Source: Echinometra lucunter (taxonomy: Eukaryota; Echinodermata; Echinoidea; Camarodonta; Echinometridae). From it: DNA of 64,000 bases. A program made the position numbers and the translations under genes. Below the pieces are notes generated by a model that had not been told where the DNA came from, made no database searches, and saw only the letters and a list, made by a program, of their open reading frames with translations. The first letter of the stretch is position 1. The number at the start of each line of letters is the position of its first letter. The DNA is taken from NCBI GenBank assembly GCA_029962745.1, contig CM057160.1, positions 2,888,541 through 2,952,540 of the forward strand, read 5' to 3'. Positions 36,901-49,551 of this stretch are shown one piece after another.

Positions 36901-39900
36901 CCTTGTATGTATGTAGGGTTTGTTGACTCCCCTGCAACTATGGGATTACTTTGGAGACTTTTCAGACCCAGACTACGAGACCCACTTTGCGGTGGTCCAC
37001 AGCAGATTCTCTACCAACACCTTTCCCAGCTGGGAGAGGGCTCATCCCCACAGGTATATATCACCCTTCATTTAAAGGGGGTACCCAATGCTGAAACAAT
37101 GTTAGTTCATTTAAAGGGGGTACCCAATGCTGAAACAATGTTAGTTCATTTAAAAAAGCACGATTTTATTAGCAGAAAATCATCTGCCTAAAGTTTTTTA
37201 ATAAGTCGTGTTGCCAAGGAAATCCCCAAATGTGGTAAGATTTCAGGATACTTTTGACTCCTCAGCTGTGACCCAGTTTCAACTTGGTACCCACGTCATA
37301 ATGACGTCAAAGTGGGTACCTTGTCGCGCAATTCTTGCAAAATGCGCTCAAGGTATAATACATATTGTACAGGACAACTGCAGTGCGTAAAGCTGGTTAC
37401 CCACTTTTACGTCATACCTCATACTCAAATTTTTTGGTCAACTCTTGACTTTTTATGAGAAAATTAGCCAAACTGCACTGATTTTGATTGAAAATCATCA
37501 AATTTTCAATGTTATTCTTAGAATTCTATTCTCAATCATATATCAAAAAAAAAATTTACCATTGTGTAATCACTTTAAGATATATTCAAGGCATGACAAC
37601 CTACATGTAGAACCAATAGATATCATATGATACATAGTTAATGAAGCAGTGAACTGCATAAAAATGGACTCAAAATTGTCAGTGAATTTTATGATATGTT
37701 TTATAACTTTAACTCCCAAGCTATGATTTCTACCTTTGAAGAACTTGGATGTTAGCAACATGCAAATTTTGGATATGTAATACCAAATTCTTTCTCTCTG
37801 AAACAGTAACAGAGATTTGCATCATTACAATAATGCAGAAAACCATGCCTTATTGTTAACAAAAAACAAAAAACAAAAAAAAATTAACACTGCGTCTTAC
37901 TACTGAAGTTTGTTCATATAAATTATTAGTAAGCATTATGGTGACCAGGAAAAAAATACATGAGGGCTCGGGGCGAATTCGCCCCCGAAACACCAAAAAG
38001 AGCCCTGGAAAATTAAAAAAGAGCCCCTGAAATTCTCATAGGGTCCAATGTAAATTGTAATACAATGTAGAAAATTTGGGTGGGTGGGCTCAAAAAGTAG
38101 CCCCAGAAAAAAAAAAATTAATTTTTTCCCTGATGGTGATGTTGAACAATTTCCAGTGAGCAATATACACTGTAAAAATTGGAAGAAATATAAATCAACA
38201 AGAAAAGTTTCTCCATCAAAGTCATAGATAAAGTGCAACTGTTCATGTGTGTTTGCTATTTTCTCCTTGAAATCCACAATAAAGGTACCTGGCCCACAAT
38301 GGAGAGATCAACACCATCCGTGGCAATGAGAACCTGATGCGGGCAAGAGAGGGCGTCATGAGCAGCTCAAAGTACGGTGACGAGCTCAAGCAGCTTTATC
38401 CGGTGGTAGAGGAAGGGCTACCTGACTCAGGCCGGGTGGACAATGTCCTGGAGTTCCTCATCATGGCTGGAGGTCGCTCTCTGCCTGAGGTAAGCCTGAC
38501 ATATTCAATGGGTTATAAGACACGTGCTCCAGCAACAATTGCTCTGCCTTAAATTTCATATCCGCATTCCTAACCTCAACCCTAGACGCAATGCTCTATT
38601 TTGCCCTGAATCTTACACTAAACCAAACCTATGACGCTTTGACACTCCTAACCAAATTTTTTTAGATCAATTTCTTGCATCAGTGCAAAACTCTCCTAAA
38701 TTTATTGTGGGGAGAAAAGCCCTTAACAAATATCATACATTTTACATTTTTTCTAATGAAAATTTAGTTGTGACACTTTGACTATTGTTTTGGAGTTAAC
38801 GTCACCTTCCTTCTGGATAGATTTTGAAGAAGTAGTGAAGCATTTCATGGCGAATTTTCTTCTTTGATTTATGAGAGAACGCTTTTCGCAGTGTGTAAGG
38901 GCGTTTCTGTGCTCATGTGACGAATTGTTGTTGGGATTGCATGATTAAATTTTAGATCACTGTTGAAGAGTCATTTCTTGCTTAATGAACTTAACTCCTT
39001 TTTGCTCTGACCTGTAGGCTGTTATGACTATGGTACCGGAAGCCTGGCATAAAGACACTATGATGAGTGAGGAAAAGAAGAACTTCTACCGATGGGCTTC
39101 ATTTGCTATGGAAGCATGGGATGGACCAGGTACTAAAAGGAATGTTTTCTAATAATGTATTTCATGCCATCGATGATTCTGAATGATTTAAGTAATGTCA
39201 GGAGAAGATTTGTTGCAGTTTCCAAGGAAATGGAATGAAAGAAAGGATGCATTCAACTTGGAATCATTGCTGTATATTTCTGCATAAAACAAGTTTCTTC
39301 TAAGTAATCATGAGAATATCTATGGACTTTACATCATTTCTGAAGCAAAAAACAACTTATCTGAGCGATTTCACTTATATGTCATTTAATATCAGTATAC
39401 ATGCATCAAGTTAACAATTTTAGATTCTAATTGACCATTAACCCGTTGAGCACGATTTGATTTCAGTGTAACACACATTTTCCATAAGCCCTATCCAAAG
39501 ATATCTTGGGCTTAGTGTTCATTGGGTTAAGATAAACCCAGAAGGCCATTATGCCATATCTTCTAACACAGAATTAATGCCATTATCATTTTGACTGATG
39601 GCATATTGGTTTTAACCATTCTCACTAGCCCTGTTCACGTTTGCTGACGGACGCTACGTGGGAGCCATCCTGGATCGGAACGGCCTTCGCCCTTCGCGTT
39701 ACTACATCACCAAGTCAGGCTTCATGGTCATGGCCAGTGAGGTTGGGGTATGGAACCTCTCCCCTGAGGACACCCAGTCTAAAAGCCGTCTCAAGCCTGG
39801 TAGGATGCTACTGGTCGACACAGAGCTAGGAGAAGTCATCAATGATGTGGACATCAAGCACCAGATTGCTACCCTCAGGCCAGTCAAGGAATGGATGGAC

Positions 39901-39906
39901 AAGCAG
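14104..39906 (+). CDS. GOGAT: GOGAT exons 1-9: class II glutamine amidotransferase domain
   Basis: Exons: 14104-14232, 15987-16117, 19509-19635, 20567-20692, 24836-24931, 36917-37053, 38285-38489, 39018-39129, 39629-39906 (residues 1-447). The domain hydrolyses glutamine and releases ammonia into the enzyme's channel. Residue 28 is the N-terminal nucleophile Cys after propeptide removal. Family landmarks follow in order: [18 protein letters not shown] in exon 2, [15 protein letters not shown] in exon 6, [13 protein letters not shown] across exon 7 (oxyanion-hole Asn254-Gly255), and [10 protein letters not shown] in exon 9. Exon 7's acceptor (CAATAAAG) has a poor pyrimidine tract but is fixed by the reading frame. 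Exons 5 and 6 are separated by a 12-kb intron. Confidence 0.96.
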
Positions 39907-42900
39907 GTAGGAACATATATCTGTGTTTGGCCCTCCAGACTTTTTGACCCTTAACATAAAAACTTACTATGTTAAATGTTGGTAAATTTATTCCACTGAG
40001 ATGAAAAGATCCAATTATGATGCTTCCATATCCCAGTCATGCTAACAAACCAATCCTAAAGGCTTGTTCACATATAAAGAAGCAAACAGCCTAGCCCTTC
40101 CCTCCTCCCCCCCCCCCAAAAAAAAAGAAGAGAGAAAAAATGGAGCATTTCACATTTGTCTGTCTTACAACACACACAGGTAAGGAAAAGGTGAAGGTCT
40201 TCTGTTGTGTCCGTCATCCCCACTCGACATTCATTATGTATACAAAAAGGTGCTGCGATTTTGAGGCGCTTTACCCTTGCATATATGAACAAGCCTTTAG
40301 TCAGTGGGTCGTTGAGGCAACGTGATTTTTCAACTGGCCCATTGGCCGGAATTCACAAAAGAGACTTAAACCATGAGGTGGTTTAAACCTCCTCATGGTT
40401 TTTTTAAGCGTATGTACGCACTGAAGTCAGCCCAGCTACCTGTTTTCTTTATTTTTTTACGCATGTGCATGGCCAAAATGTGCCTAGTTACACTTATTTT
40501 AGTACACTTATGAAGGTTTAAACCAACACATGATTTCAACCTCTTTTGTGAATTCCAACCGTTGTGTCTGTCTTGTCGATGTGACCGGGAATCCATCCAT
40601 ACAGCTCTGGTAATTCTTTTCAAATATGAAAAACATGAAATGAATCATGCAGTTAACTTTTGTTCAGACATTAATCAGAAAATTTTTGGTTTGCCTCCCC
40701 GTTTTGTCCACAGGCTGTCACACTTGAGGATTTCTACAAGGCTCACATGGAAACGAGAGGCGAGGAACCCGAAATTGGTCCTCTTGTTCCCGTCCAATCC
40801 GATCACCGTCTCTCCATGTTTGGCTATAGCATAGAGCATATCAGCTTGCTTCTTGTACCGATGGTGAAGAACAAGTAAGCCTTCGCTCGCACACACCCTC
40901 TCCTTCCATTCCTGTGGCTGTCGTCCTTGCGCCTTCGTAGGTCTGATCTCAGGAGCCTGAAGTCTGGGTTAGGGTAGATCTACAGGAATACAAGGAGACA
41001 GACAATTGTTTTTTCCCCACCTTATTCTTGCCTCTGTGTGTGTTTGTGTGTTGATTTAATTTCTGTGTCTGATGTGTTGGCACGAAATCAGGACAAAGTT
41101 GCAGTTCACAGCATAGATAAAAATGTCAGGAATGGATTTACGATGAATGCGAATTATAATGTTTTCATAAAATTTGAATCTGTGACATCTGATTTACACT
41201 TGGACTGATTTCTACACCCAAATTTGTTTGAGATAGTGAGATCTACCTGGAATCGTTCATTTTATAGAAGCATCATTTTTGCATGGAATGAATATCACAT
41301 CTTGGTTTTTGCTCTTCAATAAAGGGAGCATGCAATGTTGTTGTTTACTGATTGCAAACTCTTACTGTATCTTTCAATTTACACATGCTGGCCTTTATAC
41401 TTGACTTCTCTAATTCCTCCATATCTTTTCTCAGCACTTTTCCTGTCTGTCCAGTTCCACAAGCACGTTATAAACATGTCCATTTCAACTTTGTAGATTA
41501 AGGATTGTGAAAATACTAAAAAAAAAAGAAAAATGATTATCGAGTGTGACTTTGCCTTGGTTTCATAGTGCCATGTCATGTATGTGCAATACGAGGGGTG
41601 CTACCTGGAGTGTTATGAGATGCTTGAAGTAATGCAAGAGTGACAAAGAAGCAAGGTTTGTATAAGAAAGTATGAGGTTGCAGGAGATAAAATGAGCCTT
41701 GTTTTTTGCTGCCCTAATCTGTTATCATTCTTCTTGCCCCATTGCATGTATTTTTGCAGGAAGAAGACTTTGCGATTCTTAAGAAATGAATTCTTTCTCT
41801 CTACATAGTACTGTAGTATTTCGCTTTACAACAGGTATTTTGTAAGCAAGATTGAAAGATACTGATCAAAGAGCCTCCAGACAAAAACTAGAATGAAAGA
41901 GGTAAGTGGACTTGTGGATTCTGTGGAACATGACCTCAGAAGATCATAACCCTTCTTCTCCTGCATTGCTTTTTTTTTTTTTAAAGAAAACTCTTTATTT
42001 CTTCATCTTTTTTCTTTTAACCAGGAAAGAACCTCTTGGATCTATGGGTAATGATGCCCCATTGGCCTGCTTGTCCCAGCGTAACCCGTTGGTCTTTGAG
42101 TACTTCAAGCAACTCTTTGCTCAGGTGACCAACCCGCCTATCGACCCCATCAGAGAGAGCATCGTTATGTCACTGGTGAGAACTGCACATGCAAATAAGG
42201 CTGAATTTTCATAAGTTTTCAAAACGATGGTTGAACTGTCCTCACATCCTTAAGGATATTAAAGACTTGTTTCATTCAAATGCCTATCCAACACAAATTC
42301 CATTTAGTGAGCACCTATGCTTTGAAGACAATGTTTTTCATAAAGCTGAAATCAGGGTAACCTCTTCCCAAGCCCTTTGGAAGTGCATGCTGACATTACA
42401 TCATTTAATGATATGCACTCTGCAAGAACAGAATCAGTACTTCGAGGCCCCATACTTATAAAGGCCACTCTTTTGTCTCCCTTTGCTATTCATTACATGT
42501 AGTTACTTTGCATTTTTACTTTCAATAGCTATAAAGAATAAAACCATTTTTCTCTGTGTCACTAGGCATGTCCCATCGGTCCAGAAGACAACATCTTGGA
42601 GCCGAGTGAGAAGCAGTGCAACCGTCTCTTTTTGGATGCCCCTGTCCTGACTCTACATGACCTTGAGATTATCAAGGACACCAGTCTTCGCACATGGAAG
42701 GTAAGTATAGGAATTTAGTAGTTTGTAGTCTTCATCAGGATGTTAACTATTCTAATCCACTCTGTTATGGCCCTATTTTAATTTTACGTGATCTAGTGAT
42801 TATAAAAAACACCACTCAGTAATTTAGTTAAGCCATTTTGTACTATTCATTACAGTTAGCTCTAGGGTTGAAATCCCTGCTTGTATATGCCCTCAGGCAA

Positions 42901-45900
42901 GGAATTTTATCATTAATATCTTCCTCGAGGGTCAGTTGTGTTTATTATTGTAAACCTAGAGGCAGTAGAGGTTTTCGAGCATCTCATATTTCAGTTCTCT
43001 TGCGATGATACATTTTTTGTATTTCTTTTTTGTAGACGAAGACCATTGATATCACCTTCCCAGTAGAAGATGGATGCGGAGGTCTTGTCCCAGCCATAGA
43101 CCGGATGTGTGCAGAGTGTTCCAAGGCTACAGAACAGGGCTATACACTGTTAGTCTTGTCTGACAGAGCAGCAGGACCAGACAGAGTCCCTGTCAGGTAT
43201 ATCTGTTTATGGATTTCTTTTTAAAGATCTTGCATCTTACTGGTAATGAGGAAAGCTGACAAATAATTTTTGTTGAAGGAGCATGATGTATTTATGTACA
43301 TGTACATTATATATAGGGAATGTATCCCTTTCTTTCCTCCAAAAAATTTTACTGCCTGTTCATAATCCTCGGGAACATGTAGCCAACTGCACTTGTCCAT
43401 TTTTGACCCCCCCCCCCAAAAAAAATAAAAAATTACACACAGGGATATAAAATGATTTAGTAGACATGTTACAATGAACTCTGTAGGCACCCTGGCCATT
43501 ATAATTGTAGTTATCTTTAATTGTATAATGATCAATGTTCCTTTATCACAAAGCTCTCTGCTAGCCCTGGGAGCAGCCCACCATCACCTGATCAAGACCC
43601 GGCAGCGTCTTCACGTCGGTCTCATCGTGGAGACAGGGGAGGCTCGAGAGATGCATCATCTCTGCCTCTTGCTAGGATACGGTGCTGATGCTATCTGCCC
43701 ATACCTATTGTACGAGTGTTTGATTAGTCTTCATGAGCAGAGCTTACTTGGAGTGGACTTCGGCCCCAAGGAGATCCAGCAGAGGGTCATAGCTGCAACA
43801 GAGAAGGGTATCTCTAAAGTGATGGCCAAGATGGGTATCTCACTCCTACAGAGTTACAAGGTAAGACTTGAAAAGTAGGAGCATCTGGAAGACATATTTA
43901 CATTGAGATAGTGTTACAGATCTCATGTAGGGGTAAGATCCAAAGAGGATCTGTATATGTTGTGTTGTAGTGGTTCTTTCATTCTACTCTCAGTCAAAGG
44001 GTTGACGGTTCGAATCCCAGAAACCGGTATTGTTATTATTGCTATAGTGAGAGATAGCAGGCACTGAGAAGGTAATTTCCAAGATAGAGTCTTTTGCAGA
44101 GAAATTTTAGACCGGGAGGAAAAAGAGTTTGGGAAAACATACTTTAACAAGCAATACACTAAGATTGGATGGGGAAGAGACAGCCAATTGATTGATTATA
44201 CCTATAAGTACAGGTACGTCCCATGTTAATGAATATTTAGATTACATTTTGATCTCACAAGTCTGTTTTTAGAAATGTCTTTTATTCCTTTCTCTCATTG
44301 TCTCATTTCAGGGAGCTCAAATCTTTGAGGCAGTTGGTCTTGCCCAGGAGGTGATTGACAAGTGCTTTGTAGGAACGGCATCTCGGCTGGGTGGAGCTAC
44401 GTTTGAAATCCTAGCAGAAGAGGTAATGTCATGTCAAAATTGATAAAAGATCTTTCTTCAAGTAATTAATAAATGGGAAAATAGAAATGTTACCAAGTTT
44501 TGTACGCACTATTATTAGAATCTTCCCCAAGAGTTAGAATCAACAAAAGAATTGCAATATAGCATTTAGCGTTACACTGGGCAAGACTTGATCATTCTTG
44601 TTTCTTTGACATAGGCATTCCAAAGGCACAGCATGGCCTATGCAGAGTCTCAAGGAGATATATCCAGCAACCTTGAGGGTGGATCATACCATTGGCGTGA
44701 TGGGGGTGAGAAGCATGTCAACGATCCCGTAAGCATTGCAAACTTGCAGGATGCTGCTCGTAACAAGAATCAGAATGCCTATCAGAAGTTTGTAGAGTCA
44801 CAGAAGGAATCAGTAAGTGTTCTAATAATAACCTATCAGTACCTGAATTTTGCTGGGTTCATTGTAATATCAGTATGAAACTTTTTAGTCCTTAGCTGGT
44901 TGGAAACTACTTTTGATTGCAGGCTATTTGATGTTTGCTTTGGGGAAATTAGGATGCAAAAGAAATAATTCTTTATCCATATACTTGAACATGTACATGG
45001 GGGGAGGGGTATTTTTCTTCCAGGGGTTGATTGTCCCAGGTGGATAGTTTTCAGAAGATCAGGGTTCATAGTATTCCTAAGATGTTGCAGGTGTTCTGAA
45101 ATTGAAAGCTTGTAACCTTTACCATCCTTCTTCGAAGTTAACTCTTGAAAGGTCACGTGGACTTTATGAAGAGCAATTATGAAGAGCATGTGGTATGCAG
45201 AGCAAGTGGTATAAGTTTGGGGAGGGTATAGCAATTCCTATCCCACTTCTTATCTGAACAGCTGCATATGTGTACCCTTTGAGGTCAACAAGAGATGATA
45301 AAGAGTGTGAAGAGTGCTCACATTCTAAGGAAGGATAGCCTTCTCAGGGTATGTTTAGTTAAATACCAATAAACTGCAAGATCCAATTTAAAAGGGTAAC
45401 AACTTGTGTCACCCACTTCTTATTTGCACAGGTGCATATGTGTAGTTGACTAATAAACTGCAAGAACCATTTTAAAAGAGTAATAACTAGGACCACCCTA
45501 CTTCTTATTTGCTCAGGTGCGTATGTGTACCTTGAGAGGTCAACTAGAGATTGTGAAGAGCAAGGAACCCCTTGACCTCTCCTTGGTAGAGGATGCTGCC
45601 TCCATCGTTAAGAGGTTCAACACAGGTGCCATGAGCTTTGGTAGTCTCTCTATTGAGGCACATACTACTCTGGCTAAGGCTATGAACAGGTGGGCCATCT
45701 CTATCTCTATAGCTCCTTATCTCTGATATTATTCAGGAATTGATGACACAATGATTTTGATTTATCTATCGAAAAAAATAATATGCATTTCTTGTTTAGC
45801 ACATATCATAAATCAATATATCTGTACAAACTTTAAAGAAAAGAAGACATAAGGAGAAAGAAAAAATAGAAATGGTTTGCAAAAAGCATAGTTTAATTTT

Positions 45901-48900
45901 GAAAAAGGTATTTTAAGATGCTCCTAAGTTGTTCTAATATGGGTGCTTCTTATGTGATATGGACAGCTTGGAATACTAACAGAATTTATGAACTTATCCT
46001 GCATACAATACTGAATACAACCTAACCCTGATCCTAATTATCTTACTGAGGACAAATGAATCATAGTTGGTGACATTTCAAAGTGTTTTGGTTTTAGTTG
46101 GTATAAATGCACCAATAACAATATGTTTTCACCAAATCAAACACTTTGCCTCTCAATATTGTTAAGTTACAAGAGCATTACACTTTGCAAGGTAGAGTCA
46201 TTGAATCAGTTTTTGTATTCCTCACTACTTTATCTCTAAGATTGACTGTCAGTGAGGTTTAACCCATAGACGTACAGTGTCTCCTTTAGGAGAAGCTTTG
46301 GCAGTATCTGTTGGGCCAGAATGCTGGGCAAGACACATTATACATGAGTAAAAAGAGAAAAATTCGCTGAAAATTTTGAGTCCATTTTCAATGCAGTATG
46401 ATGTTGCATTTTCGAATTAGAGTAATTTAAATGTAACTAATCATTAAAGTCTTTAAATTGGCAACGCAGTGAATATTATATAATCCCTATTTCCACATTC
46501 AAATTGGCAGTTTCCGCTTAAATTTTACAATCACAATTCATTTTGGTTCATGTTATATCTATTTTATTTTTTTCAAACTATGTAAGAGTGGAAGAAAAAT
46601 AATAGTTGTTGCCAATTTGAGAATTGAAGATGATTAATTTAGACCTCTATAAAGCTCTGTACTTCTGTGGGTTAAAAGTAAGCAAGAGGTTTTGTTTTAC
46701 TTGAAAGAGGTCTCCATCTGCTCATATCCCATGCAGGATAGGTGCCAAGAGTAACACCGGTGAGGGTGGAGAGACAGAGGACCGGTATCTACACACTGAC
46801 GATCCCCTGGATAACACCCGTTCAGCCATCAAGCAGGTAGCCTCAGGGAGGTTTGGGGTGACCAGCTCCTACCTTGCACACTCGGATGATCTGCAGATCA
46901 AAATGGCCCAGGGAGCCAAGCCGGGAGAAGGCGGTGAGCTGCCAGGGTATAAGGTAAGGATTTCAGCCCAAATCATATACAAATAGAATGTTTTGAATCC
47001 CCCATACACTATATCAGCCCTATCTGAGTGGAACAGATTAACCCAGCTGTAGGGTAAAGAGCAGCTCCTACCTGGCACTCTGGCACTCAGTGATCATCTC
47101 CAGATCATAGGCCTGCTCAGAGGCTAGACCAGCTAAAGGAGTGATAAGGTAAGGCCTATCTGAGTAGAACAGATTAACACAGCTCTCCCTTCAAATGGTA
47201 GAGGCCAGCTCCTTCTTAGCACTCATTGATGATCTCCTGATCATTCGAGCTCAAGAGGCTTAACCAGGTGAGGGGGTGAGCTGCCAGGGTGTAAAGTAAG
47301 GATTTCAGCCCTATTTGAGTAGAACAGATTAACCCAGCTTTCCCTTCTCCCTTCATAAGATAAAGACCAGCTCATACCTGTGTAGCCATCAAGCAGGTGG
47401 CCTCTGGGAGGTTATACCAGGTGAAGGGAGTGAAATATTAGGGTATGAGGTCGAGGTTCCAGCCCAAATTATATACAAATAGAATATTTTGAATCCCCGA
47501 TACAGTAAGTTGTTAAATTGATCATCCAATTTTATCATTAAAACAAGTTATCTGCTTAATATAAACTGTTTTTCAATACCTGTATGACCCATCAATCTAG
47601 AGATAACCATTAAGTTCCATACAAAATTTTCATATTTTCATCTCGCAGGTTACAGAGGACATCGCCTCCACCCGTTACTCCATCCCTGGGGTGGGGCTGG
47701 TGTCTCCACCTCCCCATCATGACATCTACTCCATCGAAGATCTGGCTGAGCTCATCTACAATCTCAAGTGCTCCAACCCAGAGGCCAGGATCAGTGTCAA
47801 GCTCGTGTCGGAGGTCGGCGTAGGGGTCGTCGCTGCTGGAGTAGCCAAGGTGAGTTGAGTGTGAAATTAATTTGATTTAACTTTTGGAAACCGTGAACTT
47901 ATCTTTTGGACAGATACAGATACAGACGCTGTAAATTGAATGTACTACATGTATTAAAGTGATTACACAATGGTAATTTTTTTTTTTTTATATATGATCG
48001 AGAATAGAATTATAAGAAGAATAACATAAATTATGATGATTTTCACTCGAAATCAATGCATTTTGGATAATTTTCTCATAAAAAGTCAAGAGCTGACCAA
48101 AAAAATTGAGTATGAGGTATGATGTCAAAGTGGGTACCCAGCTTCGCGCATTGCAGTTGTGCTGCACCCTAGACTGTATAATATGTATTATACCTTGCGC
48201 ATATTTTGCTAGAAGTGCGCGACAAGGTACCACTTTGCCGTCATTTTGACGTCAACGTTGAAACTGGGTCACAGCTGAGGGGTCAAAAATATCCTGAAAT
48301 CTTACCACATTTGGAGGTTTCCTTGGCAACATGACTTTAAAAAAAAATTAAGGCGGATGATTTTCTGCTAATAAAATCATGCTCTTTCAAATGAACTAAC
48401 ATTGTTTCAGCATTGGGTACCCCCTTTAAACATTTCAACGTGTATAATCATTTAAGAGGGAACATTTTTAGATTTTGACTCAGAATATAGAACGACATGT
48501 TAGAAACACATCCCTTGAAATTTCAGTGTTCAGTAAGGAAAAAAACGGTAGAGAACCTTCATCTTCCCATCCCTAAAATTATATGGGTGAGGCAGCTTGG
48601 TAGAAGCTGAATGCCCCTTCCTAGCACTGTTGCTGTGATAAAAAGGTATCCATTTTGATGGTTAACGCTTTGCTTGTTGCATGTCTGATTAGCATATTCC
48701 TCTCTCTCCCTCTCTATTACAGGGTAAAGCCGAGCACATCACTATCTCAGGCCATGACGGCGGCACCGGAGCCAGCACGTGGACAGGAATCAAACATGCT
48801 GGGTTGCCATGGGAACTCGGATTAGCAGAGACTCATCAGACGTTGGTCCTTAACAATCTGAGGTCAAGGGTCGTCCTGCAGACTGATGGGCAGCTGAGGA

Positions 48901-49497
48901 CAGGTTAGTGTGCATGTGAAAGAGAGTTGGAAATTGTTGTATAGGGCCTGCCTCTTATCTGTTTACAGTCTGTGAGTCCATCATACCACCCCCTTTAGGA
49001 ATTTCTTGATTATTTGTATGTATGAAGATCTCACCATGCTTTTTTTTCAGTCTTCTTCATCTTCCAAATGTTTACAAATGTTTTGGCTTTGTGTGTCACT
49101 TCTCTGAGCTATTGTTAACTACACTTTGTAACCTCTTATCAGTACTTTTCATTGAAAACTGTGGTAAAGGAAGTTGAGGAACCCAGAGAATGTTTCACAG
49201 ACATTTCAGTTTGACTTAAAAATTGTGTATAAGTACCAGATCATGCATAACTTCTTATCCAAAGAGGGACCTCGAGAGCAATGTGTATGTACAGATTTCA
49301 TTGTAGGTTATACACTATTACAAATTTTCACTATCTCTTTCATTCCTAGGTCATGACGTGGTGGTCGCAGCTCTCCTTGGAGCAGATGAGTTTGCCTTCT
49401 CTACTACTCCTCTTATTGTAATGGGATGTACCATGATGAGAAAGTGTCATCTTAATACCTGCCCAGTGGGAGTTGCTACTCAGGTTCGTATTTTGGA

Positions 49498-49551
<54 letters not shown>

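Larger units (their letters stand above)
24932..36916 (+). other. GOGAT intron 5, 12 kb, transposon-rich
   Basis: By far the longest intron of the gene. It contains a family B MITE (25208), a purine tract (26010-26370), a family A MITE (30849), another family B MITE (31611), the 161-bp array (32174-34578), a TIR element with a zinc-finger exon (34767-36108) and reverse-transcriptase relics (29775-30056). The intervals 26400-29590 and 36115-36916 show no gene; they include G- and C-runs near 26927 and 27841 and many ACATGTAC palindromes around 26980-28110. Confidence 0.7.

Noticed and set aside
43960..44030. Functional tRNA gene
   Set aside because: A and B boxes are recognisable, but I could not pair an acceptor stem or form a full cloverleaf; SINE origin fits better. 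The same applies to 63275-63350.
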